55,744 nt of DNA from Phytohabitans sp036906915 (GTDB lineage: Bacteria; Actinomycetota; Actinomycetes; Mycobacteriales; Micromonosporaceae), in assembly GCF_036906915.1 (NCBI RefSeq), contig NZ_JBAKHX010000053.1, positions 1-55,744 on the forward strand. Reading direction: 5' to 3'. Within the stretch, counting starts at the first letter, position 1. Every line of letters starts with the position of its first letter. This document shows positions 16,755 to 25,636 of this stretch, piece after piece. Both the position numbers and the translations under genes were made by a program. Below the pieces are notes generated by a model. The model worked only from the letters and a program-made list of their open reading frames with translations. It had not been told where the DNA came from and did no database searches.

Positions 16755-16826
16755 CCAGGCCGCTCCTGCCGCCGCGGGGAAAGTCGGTGGGGGGAAACCG
16801 TGGGGGCGGGTAGCCTTGCTGGCGAA

Positions 16827-19800
16827 ATGGATCCCAGCCGGCGTCGGGCAAGCGTGCCCAAGATCACGTATCCCGAGGCGCTGCCGGTCAGCCAGAAGAA
16901 GGACGAGATCCTCGCCGCGATCCGCGACCACCAGGTCGTCATCGTCGCCGGCGAGACGGGCTCGGGTAAGACGACCCAGCTTCCCAAGATCTGCCTGGAG
17001 CTGGGCCGCGGCGTCGACGGGGTCATTGGCCATACCCAGCCGCGGCGGATCGCGGCGCGCACGGTCGCGGACCGGATCGCCGAGGAACTGGACACGTCGC
17101 TTGGCACCACGGTCGGATACAAGGTCAGGTTTACCGACAAGGTGAGCGACGGCACGCTCGTCAAGCTGATGACCGACGGCATCCTGCTCGCCGAGATCCA
17201 GCATGACCGGATGCTGCGGCAGTACGACACGCTCATCATCGACGAGGCGCACGAGCGGAGCCTCAATGTCGACTTCATTCTCGGGTACGTCAAGCGGCTG
17301 CTGCCCAAGCGCCCCGACCTCAAGCTGATCATCACGTCGGCGACGATCGACCCCCAGCGGTTCTCCCGCCACTTCGGTGATGCCCCCATCGTCGAGGTGT
17401 CCGGCCGCACATACCCGGTCGAGGTGCGGTACCGGCCGCAGGAGGATGAAGAGGGCGACCAGATCCAGGCGATCCTCGACGCGGTCGACGAGCTGTGCGC
17501 CGAGGCGCCGGGCGACATCCTGGTGTTTCTCAGCGGCGAGCGGGAGATCCGCGACACCGCCGACGCGCTGAACAAGCAGAGCCTGCGCAACACCGAGGTC
17601 CTGCCGCTGTACGCCCGCCTGTCCATCGCCGAGCAGCACCGGGTCTTCCAGGCGCATACCGGCCGCCGCATCGTGCTCGCCACGAACGTCGCGGAGACCT
17701 CGCTCACCGTGCCGGGCATCAAGTACGTCATCGACCCGGGCGCCGCGCGGATCTCCCGGTACAGCCACCGGCTGAAGGTGCAGCGGCTGCCGATCGAGCC
17801 GGTCTCGCAGGCGTCGGCCAACCAGCGCAAGGGGCGCTGCGGCCGCACCTCCGACGGCATCTGCGTCCGGCTGTACTCCGAGGACGATTTCCTGTCCCGC
17901 CCCGAGTTCACCGACCCGGAGATCCTGCGCACCAACCTCGCCTCGGTGATCCTGCAGATGACCGCGCTGCGGCTGGGCGAGATGGCGGCGTTTCCGTTCA
18001 TCGACCCGCCGGACCGGCGCAACATCAAGGACGGCGTCGACCTGCTGCACGAGCTCGGTGCGCTCGACCCCAATCTCACCAAGCTCGGACGGCGGCTCGC
18101 GCAGCTGCCGATCGACCCGCGGCTCGGGCGGATGGTGCTGGAGGCCGAGCGCAACGGCTGCGTGCACGAGGTGCTCGTCATCGCCGCCGCACTGTCTATT
18201 CAGGACCCTCGCGAGCGGCCCACCGACCGGCAGCAGGCGGCCGACCAGCTGCACGCGCGGTTCGCCGACAAGGAGTCGGACTTCCTCGCGTACCTCAACC
18301 TCTGGAAGCACATCCAGGAACAGCAGAAGGCGCTGTCGGGCAGCCAGTTCCGCAAGATGTGCCGCACCGAGTTTCTCAACTACCTGCGGGTGCGCGAGTG
18401 GCAGGATCTGTACTCCCAGCTGCGCCAAGCGGTCAAGCCGCCGCGCGCGCCGGAGGCGTCGGCAGAGCTGATCCACCACTCGCTGCTCGCGGGCCTGCTC
18501 TCGCACGTCGGCCTCAAGAACAGCCAGAAGCACGAGTACCTGGGCGCGCGCGGCGCGAAGTTCGGCATCTTCCCGGGTTCCGCGCTCTTCAAGAAGCAGC
18601 CGCAGTGGGTGATGGCCGCCGAGCTGGTGGAGACGTCCCGGCTGTGGGCGCGCATCGTGGCCAAGGTGGAGCCCGAGTGGGTGGAGAAGCTCGCCGGCCA
18701 CCTCGTCAAGCGCAGCTACAGCGAACCGCACTGGGAAAAGAAGCAGGGCGCGGCGATGGCGTACGAGAAGGTGACGCTCTACGGCGTGCCGCTGGTCGCC
18801 TCGCGCAAGGTGAACTTCGGCCGGATCGACCCGCGCCTGTCGCGGGAGCTGTTCATCCGCCACGCCCTGGTGGAGGGCGACTGGGACACCCACCATCAGT
18901 TCTTCCACGACAATCGGGCGCTACTCGACGAGGTCGAGGAGCTGGAGCACCGGGCCCGGCGGCGCGACATCCTGGTCGACGACGAGACCCTCTTCGACTT
19001 CTACGACCAGCGGATCGGGCCGGACGTGGTGTCGGCGCGGCACTTCGACAGCTGGTGGAAGCAGATCCGCCGCACGCAGCCAGACCTGCTGACGTTCGAA
19101 AAGGCGATGCTCATCAACTCCGGCTCGCGGCGGGTCGACGCGGCGGACTACCCCGACGAGTGGCGCCAGGACGGCATGGCGCTGAAGCTGACGTACCAGT
19201 TCGAGCCGGGCACGGACGCCGACGGCGTGACCGTCCACATTCCACTGCCGCTGCTGCCCCGGCTGTCGCCGGCCGGGTTCGACTGGCAGGTGCCGGGACT
19301 GCGCGAAGACCTGGTGATCGCGCTGATCCGGTCGATGCCGAAGGTGGCGCGGCGCAACTACGTGCCAGTACCCGATTATGCGCGCGCGGTGCTGGACCGG
19401 ATCGCGGCGGGTGACGGTCCGCTGCTCGATGCCCTTGAGCGGGAGCTGCGCCGGCTGACCGGCGCGCCGGTGCCCCGCGACGCATGGGATCTGTCCAAAG
19501 TGCCCGATCATCTGCGGATGACCTTCCGGGTGCTGGACGACAAGGGCGCTTCGCTCGGCGAGGGCAAGGATCTGGCCGCGTTGCAGGCGAAGCTGAAGCC
19601 GACCGTGCTCCAGACGGTCGCGGCGGCGGCGCCCGGCGTGTCCCGGCAGGGTATGCGTGGCTGGGAGGTGGGCACGCTGCCGCGCGCCATCCGGCAGGAC
19701 CGGGCGGGTTACGCGGTGACCGCCTATCCGGCGCTGGTCGACGAGGGCGAGACCGCGGGCGTGCGGGTGTTCGAGACCGAGGCGGAGCAGCGCAACGCGA

Positions 19801-20489
19801 TGTGGCAGGGCACCCGCCGGCTGCTGCTGCTCGGGTTGCCCGCGCCCGCGAAGGTGATGCAGGGCAGGTTGACGAACGAGGCGAAGCTGGCGCTCAGCCG
19901 CAACCCGCACCGCAGCGTGGTCGACCTGCTCGACGACTGCGCCGGTGCGGCCGTCGACCGGCTGCTCGCCGAGCACGGCGGCCCGGCGTGGGACGAGGCC
20001 GGGTTCGGGGTGCTGCGGGACCATGTGCGGGCCGGGTTCGTCGACGCGTTGTTGGAGATCATCGCGCGGGTGCGTCAGGTGCTCGCGGCGGCGTACACGG
20101 TTGAGCAGCGACTCAAGACCACCAACCGCCTCGACCTCATGCCCTCCCTGGCCGACATCCGCGCGCAGCTCGGCGGGCTCGTGTACCGGGGCTTCGTCAC
20201 GGCGACCGGCTGGCAGCGCCTGCCGGACCTGCCGCGCTACCTGACCGCGATCGAGCGGCGCTTGGAGCGGCTGACCCAGAACCCGGGCCGCGACCTGGAG
20301 CAGACCCGGCGTATCGAGCGGGTCCAGGAGGAGTACGCGCAGCTGCGGCGGGAGCTGCCGGCGAGTGCCGAACTGCTCCAGATCCGCTGGATGATCGAGG
20401 AACTGCGGGTGAACCTCTTCGCCCAGGCGCTCGGCACCCCGTACCCGATCTCTGAGCAGCGCATATACCGCGCCATGGACGAGCTATAG
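16827..20489 (+). CDS. hrpA: ATP-dependent RNA helicase HrpA
   Basis: A DEAH-box helicase of about 1220 residues. Motifs in order: GETGSGKTTQ (Walker A), TQPRRIAARTVA, IIDEAHERS (DEAH), TSATID, FLSGEREI, ATNVAETSLT and QRKGRCGR (motif VI). Then come the helicase-associated and OB-fold regions and the long HrpA-specific C-terminal extension (DUF3418-like, ending in an arginine-rich helical segment). HrpA unwinds RNA and rescues stalled ribosomes in other bacteria. Full length, no frameshift. The ATG at 16827 is chosen; a GTG at 16800 would add nine residues. Transcription is monocistronic as far as spacing shows. Confidence 0.93.
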   Translation: MDPSRRRASVPKITYPEALPVSQKKDEILAAIRDHQVVIVAGETGSGKTTQLPKICLELGRGVDGVIGHTQPRRIAARTVADRIAEELDTSLGTTVGYKVRFTDKVSDGTLVKLMTDGILLAEIQHDRMLRQYDTLIIDEAHERSLNVDFILGYVKRLLPKRPDLKLIITSATIDPQRFSRHFGDAPIVEVSGRTYPVEVRYRPQEDEEGDQIQAILDAVDELCAEAPGDILVFLSGEREIRDTADALNKQSLRNTEVLPLYARLSIAEQHRVFQAHTGRRIVLATNVAETSLTVPGIKYVIDPGAARISRYSHRLKVQRLPIEPVSQASANQRKGRCGRTSDGICVRLYSEDDFLSRPEFTDPEILRTNLASVILQMTALRLGEMAAFPFIDPPDRRNIKDGVDLLHELGALDPNLTKLGRRLAQLPIDPRLGRMVLEAERNGCVHEVLVIAAALSIQDPRERPTDRQQAADQLHARFADKESDFLAYLNLWKHIQEQQKALSGSQFRKMCRTEFLNYLRVREWQDLYSQLRQAVKPPRAPEASAELIHHSLLAGLLSHVGLKNSQKHEYLGARGAKFGIFPGSALFKKQPQWVMAAELVETSRLWARIVAKVEPEWVEKLAGHLVKRSYSEPHWEKKQGAAMAYEKVTLYGVPLVASRKVNFGRIDPRLSRELFIRHALVEGDWDTHHQFFHDNRALLDEVEELEHRARRRDILVDDETLFDFYDQRIGPDVVSARHFDSWWKQIRRTQPDLLTFEKAMLINSGSRRVDAADYPDEWRQDGMALKLTYQFEPGTDADGVTVHIPLPLLPRLSPAGFDWQVPGLREDLVIALIRSMPKVARRNYVPVPDYARAVLDRIAAGDGPLLDALERELRRLTGAPVPRDAWDLSKVPDHLRMTFRVLDDKGASLGEGKDLAALQAKLKPTVLQTVAAAAPGVSRQGMRGWEVGTLPRAIRQDRAGYAVTAYPALVDEGETAGVRVFETEAEQRNAMWQGTRRLLLLGLPAPAKVMQGRLTNEAKLALSRNPHRSVVDLLDDCAGAAVDRLLAEHGGPAWDEAGFGVLRDHVRAGFVDALLEIIARVRQVLAAAYTVEQRLKTTNRLDLMPSLADIRAQLGGLVYRGFVTATGWQRLPDLPRYLTAIERRLERLTQNPGRDLEQTRRIERVQEEYAQLRRELPASAELLQIRWMIEELRVNLFAQALGTPYPISEQRIYRAMDEL

Positions 20490-20538
20490 CGCTATCTGCT
20501 ACCTGGCTACCTGACCTGTTGCACGATGCCTCCTGGCA

Positions 20539-20551
20539 CCTCATGATGAGG
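20539..20551. promoter_or_regulatory. Perfect 13-base palindrome in the leader of the small membrane protein
   Basis: CCTCAT-G-ATGAGG sits 18 bases upstream of the ATG at 20570 and just ahead of its AAGGAGGT ribosome site. It could be an operator or form a small hairpin next to the ribosome site. No regulator can be named. Confidence 0.3.
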
Positions 20552-20569
20552 GTACCGAAGGAGGTCACG

Positions 20570-21013
20570 ATGACCATCGACCGCCTCAACCGGCCCACAA
20601 GGCCAGCCAGAACCACCTTCTACAACCAACGTGGTGTGATCGTCGACGACCAGTGCCTGCTCGTCTACGGCGCGCGCTTCCCGATCGCAGACCTCTTCTG
20701 CATCGAGCGGGCTCGCGGCCCGCTCTCGCCGCCCACCCGAGCCGCCATGGTCGTCGCGCTGGGTGAGCTGCTGGTGGTCACGCCGGTGGCCATATTCTTC
20801 CGCTCGCCGGTCGTCATCGCCCTCGCGCTGCTCATCGGGCTTGCCGCCGCCGGTGGGGTGCTCTTCTGCGGCCGCCGCTGGCCGGCGAGCTTCCAGCTCT
20901 GGGCGGAATACCAGCACCGGCCGACGCTGGTCTTCGCCACCTGGGACGAGCAGGAGTTCGGCCAGGTCAGCCGCGCACTGTTGCGCGCTATCGAACACCA
21001 GCAACGGTACTAA
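20570..21013 (+). CDS. DUF6232-like small membrane protein
   Basis: 147 residues starting at an ATG behind an ideal AAGGAGGT site. The N-terminal part (TTFYNQRGVIVDDQCLLVYGARFPIADL) resembles the DUF6232 family of actinobacterial proteins, followed by two adjacent membrane helices (MVVALGELLVVTPVAIFF and a second alanine-leucine-rich run) and a polar C-terminus (LVFATWDEQEFGQVSRALLRAIE). Topology suggests both ends in the cytoplasm. Function is unknown. It lies 80 bases after hrpA and overlaps the convergent amidohydrolase stop by 4 bases. Confidence 0.65.
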   Translation: MTIDRLNRPTRPARTTFYNQRGVIVDDQCLLVYGARFPIADLFCIERARGPLSPPTRAAMVVALGELLVVTPVAIFFRSPVVIALALLIGLAAAGGVLFCGRRWPASFQLWAEYQHRPTLVFATWDEQEFGQVSRALLRAIEHQQRY

Positions 21014-22146
21014 GACACCAGGGTGCCGGCGCGGAGAACCGCGCGGACGCGGGTCAGCGCCGCGATGTCGATCAGAGGGTTGCCGTTTACCGCCAGAAGG
21101 TCGGCGTCGTAGCCGGGGGCTACGACGCCCTTGCTGTCGCCGAGGCCGCACGCCTCCGCGGCCAGGGATGTCGCGGAGCGGAGCGCCTCGGCGGGGGAGA
21201 AGCCGGCGCGTTCGACCAGGGCGGCCACCCCGTACGGCAGGACGCCGTGCGGCTTGGCCTCACGGATGCCGGCGTCGCTGCCGCACACGACAGGCACGCC
21301 TGCCGTGCGGAGCCGGGTAACCATCTGGAAGTACTCGACGAGCAGCGTGATGAGCCGCGGTGGGTACGGGACGCCGGGATCCGCGCCGACGGTCACGGAC
21401 ACCACGGTGCCAGCCATGCGGAGAGCGTCGATCACCTCGTCCGTCGCGTACGAGCAGTGCTCGATCATGTCGACGCCCGCCGCGACCGCGTCGACGATCG
21501 TGCCAGCGGCGTGCGCGTGCGCGGTGACGGGCAGCCCGTGCCGGTGGGCCTCGTCGACGGCGGCGCGCAGCTCGTCGAGCCCGTACTGCGGCGTGTCCGC
21601 ACGGGAGCCGGGCGTCAGCTCGCCACCGGTAGCCATGATCTTGATGACGTCGACGCCGTGCTCGGCGCGCTCACGAACCGCTGCCCGGATGCCCTCGACG
21701 CCGTCCGCCTCACCCCCCAAAAACCAGCAGTGGCCGCCCGTCGTGGTGATCGGTGGGCCGGCCGCGAGCACCCGCGGGCCGGCCATCGGGTCGCGGGCCA
21801 GCTCCTCCCGGAGTACCAGCGACAGGTATCCGCGGTCGCCGAGGTCGCGAACGGTGGTGACGCCCGCGGCAAGCGCGGTGCGCGCGGCGGCGCGCATGTG
21901 GTCGAGCAGCTCGTCGTCGCTGGCGGCGACGACGCGCCCGATGGGGTCGTCGCTGGCGTCGAGCGCGAGGTGCGTGTGCGCGTCGACCAGCCCGGGCATC
22001 AGCGTGGCCGCGCCCAGGTCCAGGATCTCGGATCCGGCCGGAGCGGAGTCGGTCACGGCCGCGATGCGGCCGGCGTCGACCAGCACGACCGGGTCGAGGG
22101 TCACGGAGCGGCCGTCGAAGAGGCGGGCGGCCCGGATGGCCAGCAT
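21010..22146 (-). CDS. Metal-dependent amidohydrolase
   Basis: 378 residues of the amidohydrolase superfamily, imidazolonepropionase/prolidase-like branch. The binuclear metal centre residues are visible: DAHTHL (HxH), a lysine in DVIKIMATGG that is probably carboxylated, VTAHAHAAG (His), IEHCSYA (His) and VVCGSDAG (Asp). The N- and C-terminal strands form the small beta-sandwich (LIDIAALTRVRAVLRAG). It hydrolyses a C-N bond in a cyclic amide or dipeptide-like substrate; which one cannot be told. It is probably cytoplasmic as no signal peptide is seen. The closely divergent M14 peptidase gene may share control but has a 305-base gap. Confidence 0.82.
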   Translation of the reverse strand: MLAIRAARLFDGRSVTLDPVVLVDAGRIAAVTDSAPAGSEILDLGAATLMPGLVDAHTHLALDASDDPIGRVVAASDDELLDHMRAAARTALAAGVTTVRDLGDRGYLSLVLREELARDPMAGPRVLAAGPPITTTGGHCWFLGGEADGVEGIRAAVRERAEHGVDVIKIMATGGELTPGSRADTPQYGLDELRAAVDEAHRHGLPVTAHAHAAGTIVDAVAAGVDMIEHCSYATDEVIDALRMAGTVVSVTVGADPGVPYPPRLITLLVEYFQMVTRLRTAGVPVVCGSDAGIREAKPHGVLPYGVAALVERAGFSPAEALRSATSLAAEACGLGDSKGVVAPGYDADLLAVNGNPLIDIAALTRVRAVLRAGTLVS

Positions 22147-22451
22147 GGAGCCACACCCTACCGGGCTGTCGCCTTAGCGCCTTGTCTGTTTGACGGCCGG
22201 TTGCGTCGCCGCGGGCGCTGCGGTGATCCCCGGTTTCACTTCGCGTACACGCTGTCGGGCCCGATGGCGCGACGGTTACCCAGACTGTCGCCGGCGCCTA
22301 CGGGATACGACGGTAGATCCGCGTGTCACCCGCACGAATCGCTGTCTCCCGGAGAAGATCAGGGACTGGCGGGGACCGAAGGGTCGATTGACAGCTACCT
22401 GGAGTGACAGGAGGCTCACGCGTGGACCTGCTTCAACATAGAGGAGGCGCG
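22147..22451. other. Divergent intergenic region without a gene
   Basis: 305 bases between the amidohydrolase and the carboxypeptidase starts. No ORF with coding character is seen. It holds a TTGACA at 22388-22393 on the rightward side, but no convincing -10 at standard spacing, and a GAGGAGG ribosome site just before 22452. GACGGTTACC and CTACGGGATACGACGGTAG segments may be structured, but no riboswitch class could be assigned with confidence. Confidence 0.5.
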
Positions 22452-25400
22452 ATGAGGAAAGCACGATTGGCGACAGCCTGCGTGCTCACTCTGGTAGGGG
22501 CGCTCGCACTGGCCGATCCGGTGCGGGCGCAAGGACCGACGCAACCGGGCGCGGTCCAGGACGAGCTCGGCATCTTCGTGGGCACGGTGACCGCACCGCA
22601 GTTGGAGGAGCTGCGTGAGACCGGTCTCGATCACGAAGACTTAGCGGTTTCGACGGACAAATCTGGCAATTCCACTGTAGAGGCCGTGCTCAGCGAGCGG
22701 CAGGCGGCGCGGCTGGCGTCCAAGGGCATCAAGCTGACGCCGAAGAAGGTCAACGGCAAGGATGCCCAGGAGGTGCTCCGCGCGCAAGCGGTCGCCGGCT
22801 GGGACTCCTTCCGCTCGTACAGCGAGCCGGGCGGCATCCGTGACGAGCTCACGGCAACCGCGGCCCGGTACCCCAGGATCGCCAAGCTGGTGAACACCGG
22901 CAAGTCGCTCAACGGGCAGCCGATCCTGGCGGTCAAGGTCACCAAGAACGCGCGCAACGTCGAAGACGGCAAGCGCCCCGCCACGATGTACCTCGGTGCC
23001 CAGCACGCCCGAGAGTGGATCACCCCGGAGATGGTGCGCCGTCTGATGCACCACGTCCTGACCGGGTACGGGACCGACCCGCGGATCACCGCGCTGGTCG
23101 ACAAGACGGAGCTGTGGTTCCTGCCGGTGGCCAACCCGGACGGCTACGACCACACGTTCACCGAAGGCAACCGGTTGTGGCGCAAGAACCTGCGTGACAA
23201 CGACGGCGACGGCCAGATCACCACCCTCGACGGTGTCGACCCGAACCGTAACTTCCCCTACAAGTGGGGCTACGACAACGAGGGCTCCTCGCCCGACCCG
23301 GCCAGCGACACGTACCGCGGCACCGGGCCGGCGTCCGAGCCGGAGACCCGCGTGATCGACCGGCTGTTCCGGCGGGTCGGTTTCGAGTTCCTCATCAATT
23401 ACCACTCGGCGGCCGAGCTGATCCTCTACGGCATCGGCTGGCAGCAGAGCACGCCCAGCCCGGACGACGAGATCTACAAGGCGATGGCCGGCGACGACGC
23501 CAACCCGGCAGTGCCCGGCTACGACCCGGACCTCTCAGCCGAGCTCTACATCACCAACGGCGACACCGACACACACCTGACGGTCAAGTACGGCACGCTC
23601 GGCTTCACACCCGAGATGTCGACCTGCCAGGTGGCGTCCGCGTCGGTGCCGGACGACGAGTGGGAGCCCGAAGACTGCGTCAGCAGCTTCATCTTCCCGG
23701 ATGACGAGGCCCTGATCGCGGCCGAGGTCGAGAAGAACATCCCGTTCGCACTGGCCGTGGGCGAGTCGGCGCTCGACCCTGACGAGCCGGTGTCCGTCGT
23801 GGGGCGCAGCACGCCCGACTTCGTCACCGACCCGTTCGAGGTTTCGTATGGCACCAAGCAGCCGGTCGCCACGATCGCGCGCCGGGCGCTCCAGGACGTC
23901 AAGATGCACTACACGATCAACGGCGGCCGCCCCAGGACCGTCGGGGTTAGACAGTGGAAGGGCGGCGAGCGGTACGGCGACACGCACGACGACTACTACG
24001 CCGAACTGCGCGGCACGGTCACCGGCACCAAGGCGGGTGACCGGGTCGAGGTCTGGTTCTCCGGCCGCAAGCCGAAGGTCGGGCCGGTGGCGAGCGCGCA
24101 CTTCACCTACACCGTCAGCACCGACATCGGTGGTGACGTGCTGGTGCTGGCCGCCGAAGACGTGACCGGCATCAGCCCGGCGCAGGGCGTCACCTCGGCG
24201 AAGTACGCCGACGAGTACGCCGCGGCGCTCACGGCCGCGGGGTACACGTCCGACGTGTACGACTTCGACACCCGGGGCCGCAAGGCGCCACACCACCTTG
24301 GCGTGCTCTCGCACTACAAGGCGGTGGTCTGGGAGACCGGCGACGACATCATCACGCGGTCGACCGGGCAGGTCGGCGGTACGACCACGCTGTCGGCGCT
24401 GGAGACCGAACTGGCTGTGCGCGACTACGTCAACGAGGGCGGCAAGCTGCTCGCGTCCGGCAAGTACGCGCTCTACGCCCAGGCGTTCAACACCTACGAC
24501 TACAACCCGTACTCGCCACCGGAGTGCACCACGCCGGACACGTACCCGTGCCTGCCGCTGGTGAACGATTTCCAGCAGTACTACCTGGGCGCCCACACGT
24601 ACGTCGACGGTGCGGGCACCACGGCCGAGGGCAGCACCTACCCGCTTCGCGGCGTGGGGGAGTTCGCCGGGTGGACCGGCGACCTCAACGCTCCCGGCTC
24701 GGCCGGTAACCAGGACCACACGGCCTCGTTCCTGCCGACGTCGAGCTTCCTGCCGCCGGCACAGTTTCCGCAGTTCACCAGCGAGATCGCGGCGAACTGG
24801 GTGCGGCCGGGCGCGGCGCCGTTCGACCCGCTGACCGGTGACTGGTACGTCTACAGCGGACAGGCGGACCAGTCGTACAAGCGGCTCATGCGCACCGTCG
24901 ACCTCACCGGGGTCACGGCGGCTGAGCTGAACTTCTGGACCTCGTACGACACCGAGGCGGAGTGGGACTTCCTCTTCGTCGAGGCGCACGAGGTGGGCAC
25001 CGACAACTGGACCACCTTGCCCGAGGCCAACGGCCACACCCACACCGAGACCGGCGAGAGCTGCGCCTCCGGTTGGGTGTCGCAGTTGCACCCGTTCCTC
25101 GCCCACTACCAGGGCGCGGACTGCTCGCCGACCGGTACGACCGGCACGTGGAACGCGGCGACCGGGGCGTCGGGCGGTTGGCAGGAGTGGTCGGTCGACC
25201 TGTCGGCATACGCCGGCAAGCAGGTTGAACTGTCCATTTCGTACGTGTCGGACTGGGCGACCCAGGGCCTGGGCGTCTTCCTCGACGACGTGCGGGTCCT
25301 CTCGGGCGGCTCACCGTTGACGGAGACGTCGTTCGAGACCGACCTCGGCGGCTGGACGGTGGCCGGTCCGGCACCCGGATCCGATCCGAACAGTTCCGAT

Positions 25401-25547
25401 TGGACGCGTACGCAGGCCGCGTTCGAAGAGGGCGGCATCGTCGTCACGCCCGACACCGTGTACACCGGATTCGGGCTGGAAGGCCTGGCCCCGGCCGTTC
25501 GCGACGACCTCGTCGCGCGGTCCATGGACCACCTTCTCGGGTCCTGA
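22452..25547 (+). CDS. Secreted M14 zinc carboxypeptidase with accessory C-terminal domains
   Basis: 1031 residues with a signal peptide (RKARLATACVLTLVGALALA, cleavage near VRA). A propeptide-like region runs to about residue 125. The M14 catalytic domain keeps HAREW (His185, Glu188), the arginine of DPNRNFPYKWG, the third zinc ligand in NYHSAAE (His318) and the catalytic Glu388 in GFTPEMS. After about 450 comes a beta-rich segment (HYTINGGRPR), a Rossmann-like GLN-amidotransferase-type segment (DVLVLAAEDVTGI), and a lectin-like beta-sandwich (SYDTEAEWDFLFVEAHEVG; VFLDDVRVL) like those of immune-inhibitor-A-type peptidases. It trims C-terminal residues from extracellular peptides. ATG at 22452 follows GAGGAGG. 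Confidence 0.88.
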   Translation: MRKARLATACVLTLVGALALADPVRAQGPTQPGAVQDELGIFVGTVTAPQLEELRETGLDHEDLAVSTDKSGNSTVEAVLSERQAARLASKGIKLTPKKVNGKDAQEVLRAQAVAGWDSFRSYSEPGGIRDELTATAARYPRIAKLVNTGKSLNGQPILAVKVTKNARNVEDGKRPATMYLGAQHAREWITPEMVRRLMHHVLTGYGTDPRITALVDKTELWFLPVANPDGYDHTFTEGNRLWRKNLRDNDGDGQITTLDGVDPNRNFPYKWGYDNEGSSPDPASDTYRGTGPASEPETRVIDRLFRRVGFEFLINYHSAAELILYGIGWQQSTPSPDDEIYKAMAGDDANPAVPGYDPDLSAELYITNGDTDTHLTVKYGTLGFTPEMSTCQVASASVPDDEWEPEDCVSSFIFPDDEALIAAEVEKNIPFALAVGESALDPDEPVSVVGRSTPDFVTDPFEVSYGTKQPVATIARRALQDVKMHYTINGGRPRTVGVRQWKGGERYGDTHDDYYAELRGTVTGTKAGDRVEVWFSGRKPKVGPVASAHFTYTVSTDIGGDVLVLAAEDVTGISPAQGVTSAKYADEYAAALTAAGYTSDVYDFDTRGRKAPHHLGVLSHYKAVVWETGDDIITRSTGQVGGTTTLSALETELAVRDYVNEGGKLLASGKYALYAQAFNTYDYNPYSPPECTTPDTYPCLPLVNDFQQYYLGAHTYVDGAGTTAEGSTYPLRGVGEFAGWTGDLNAPGSAGNQDHTASFLPTSSFLPPAQFPQFTSEIAANWVRPGAAPFDPLTGDWYVYSGQADQSYKRLMRTVDLTGVTAAELNFWTSYDTEAEWDFLFVEAHEVGTDNWTTLPEANGHTHTETGESCASGWVSQLHPFLAHYQGADCSPTGTTGTWNAATGASGGWQEWSVDLSAYAGKQVELSISYVSDWATQGLGVFLDDVRVLSGGSPLTETSFETDLGGWTVAGPAPGSDPNSSDWTRTQAAFEEGGIVVTPDTVYTGFGLEGLAPAVRDDLVARSMDHLLGS

Positions 25548-25557
25548 TCTACGTACT

Positions 25558-25586
25558 GTGGGGCCCCGCGTTTCGCGGGGCCCCAC
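25558..25586. terminator. Strong 13-base-pair hairpin after the carboxypeptidase
   Basis: GTGGGGCCCCGCG (25558-25570) pairs perfectly with CGCGGGGCCCCAC (25574-25586) around a TTT loop, 11 bases after the carboxypeptidase stop. No U-tract follows. It is the probable terminator and isolates the next peptidase gene. Confidence 0.85.
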
Positions 25587-25636
25587 ACCGGTTTTCGGGG
25601 GCACGCGGCATTGACTTCGAGGCATACCGTAGGCGG

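Noticed and set aside
16659..18908. Long minus-strand frame opposite hrpA
   Set aside because: No family motif, and it is exactly antisense to helicase motifs; such shadow frames are frequent at this GC content.
22147..22451. Possible riboswitch (cyclic-di-AMP type) before the secreted peptidase
   Set aside because: Some GGTAG-like segments are present, but the conserved core could not be matched with confidence.
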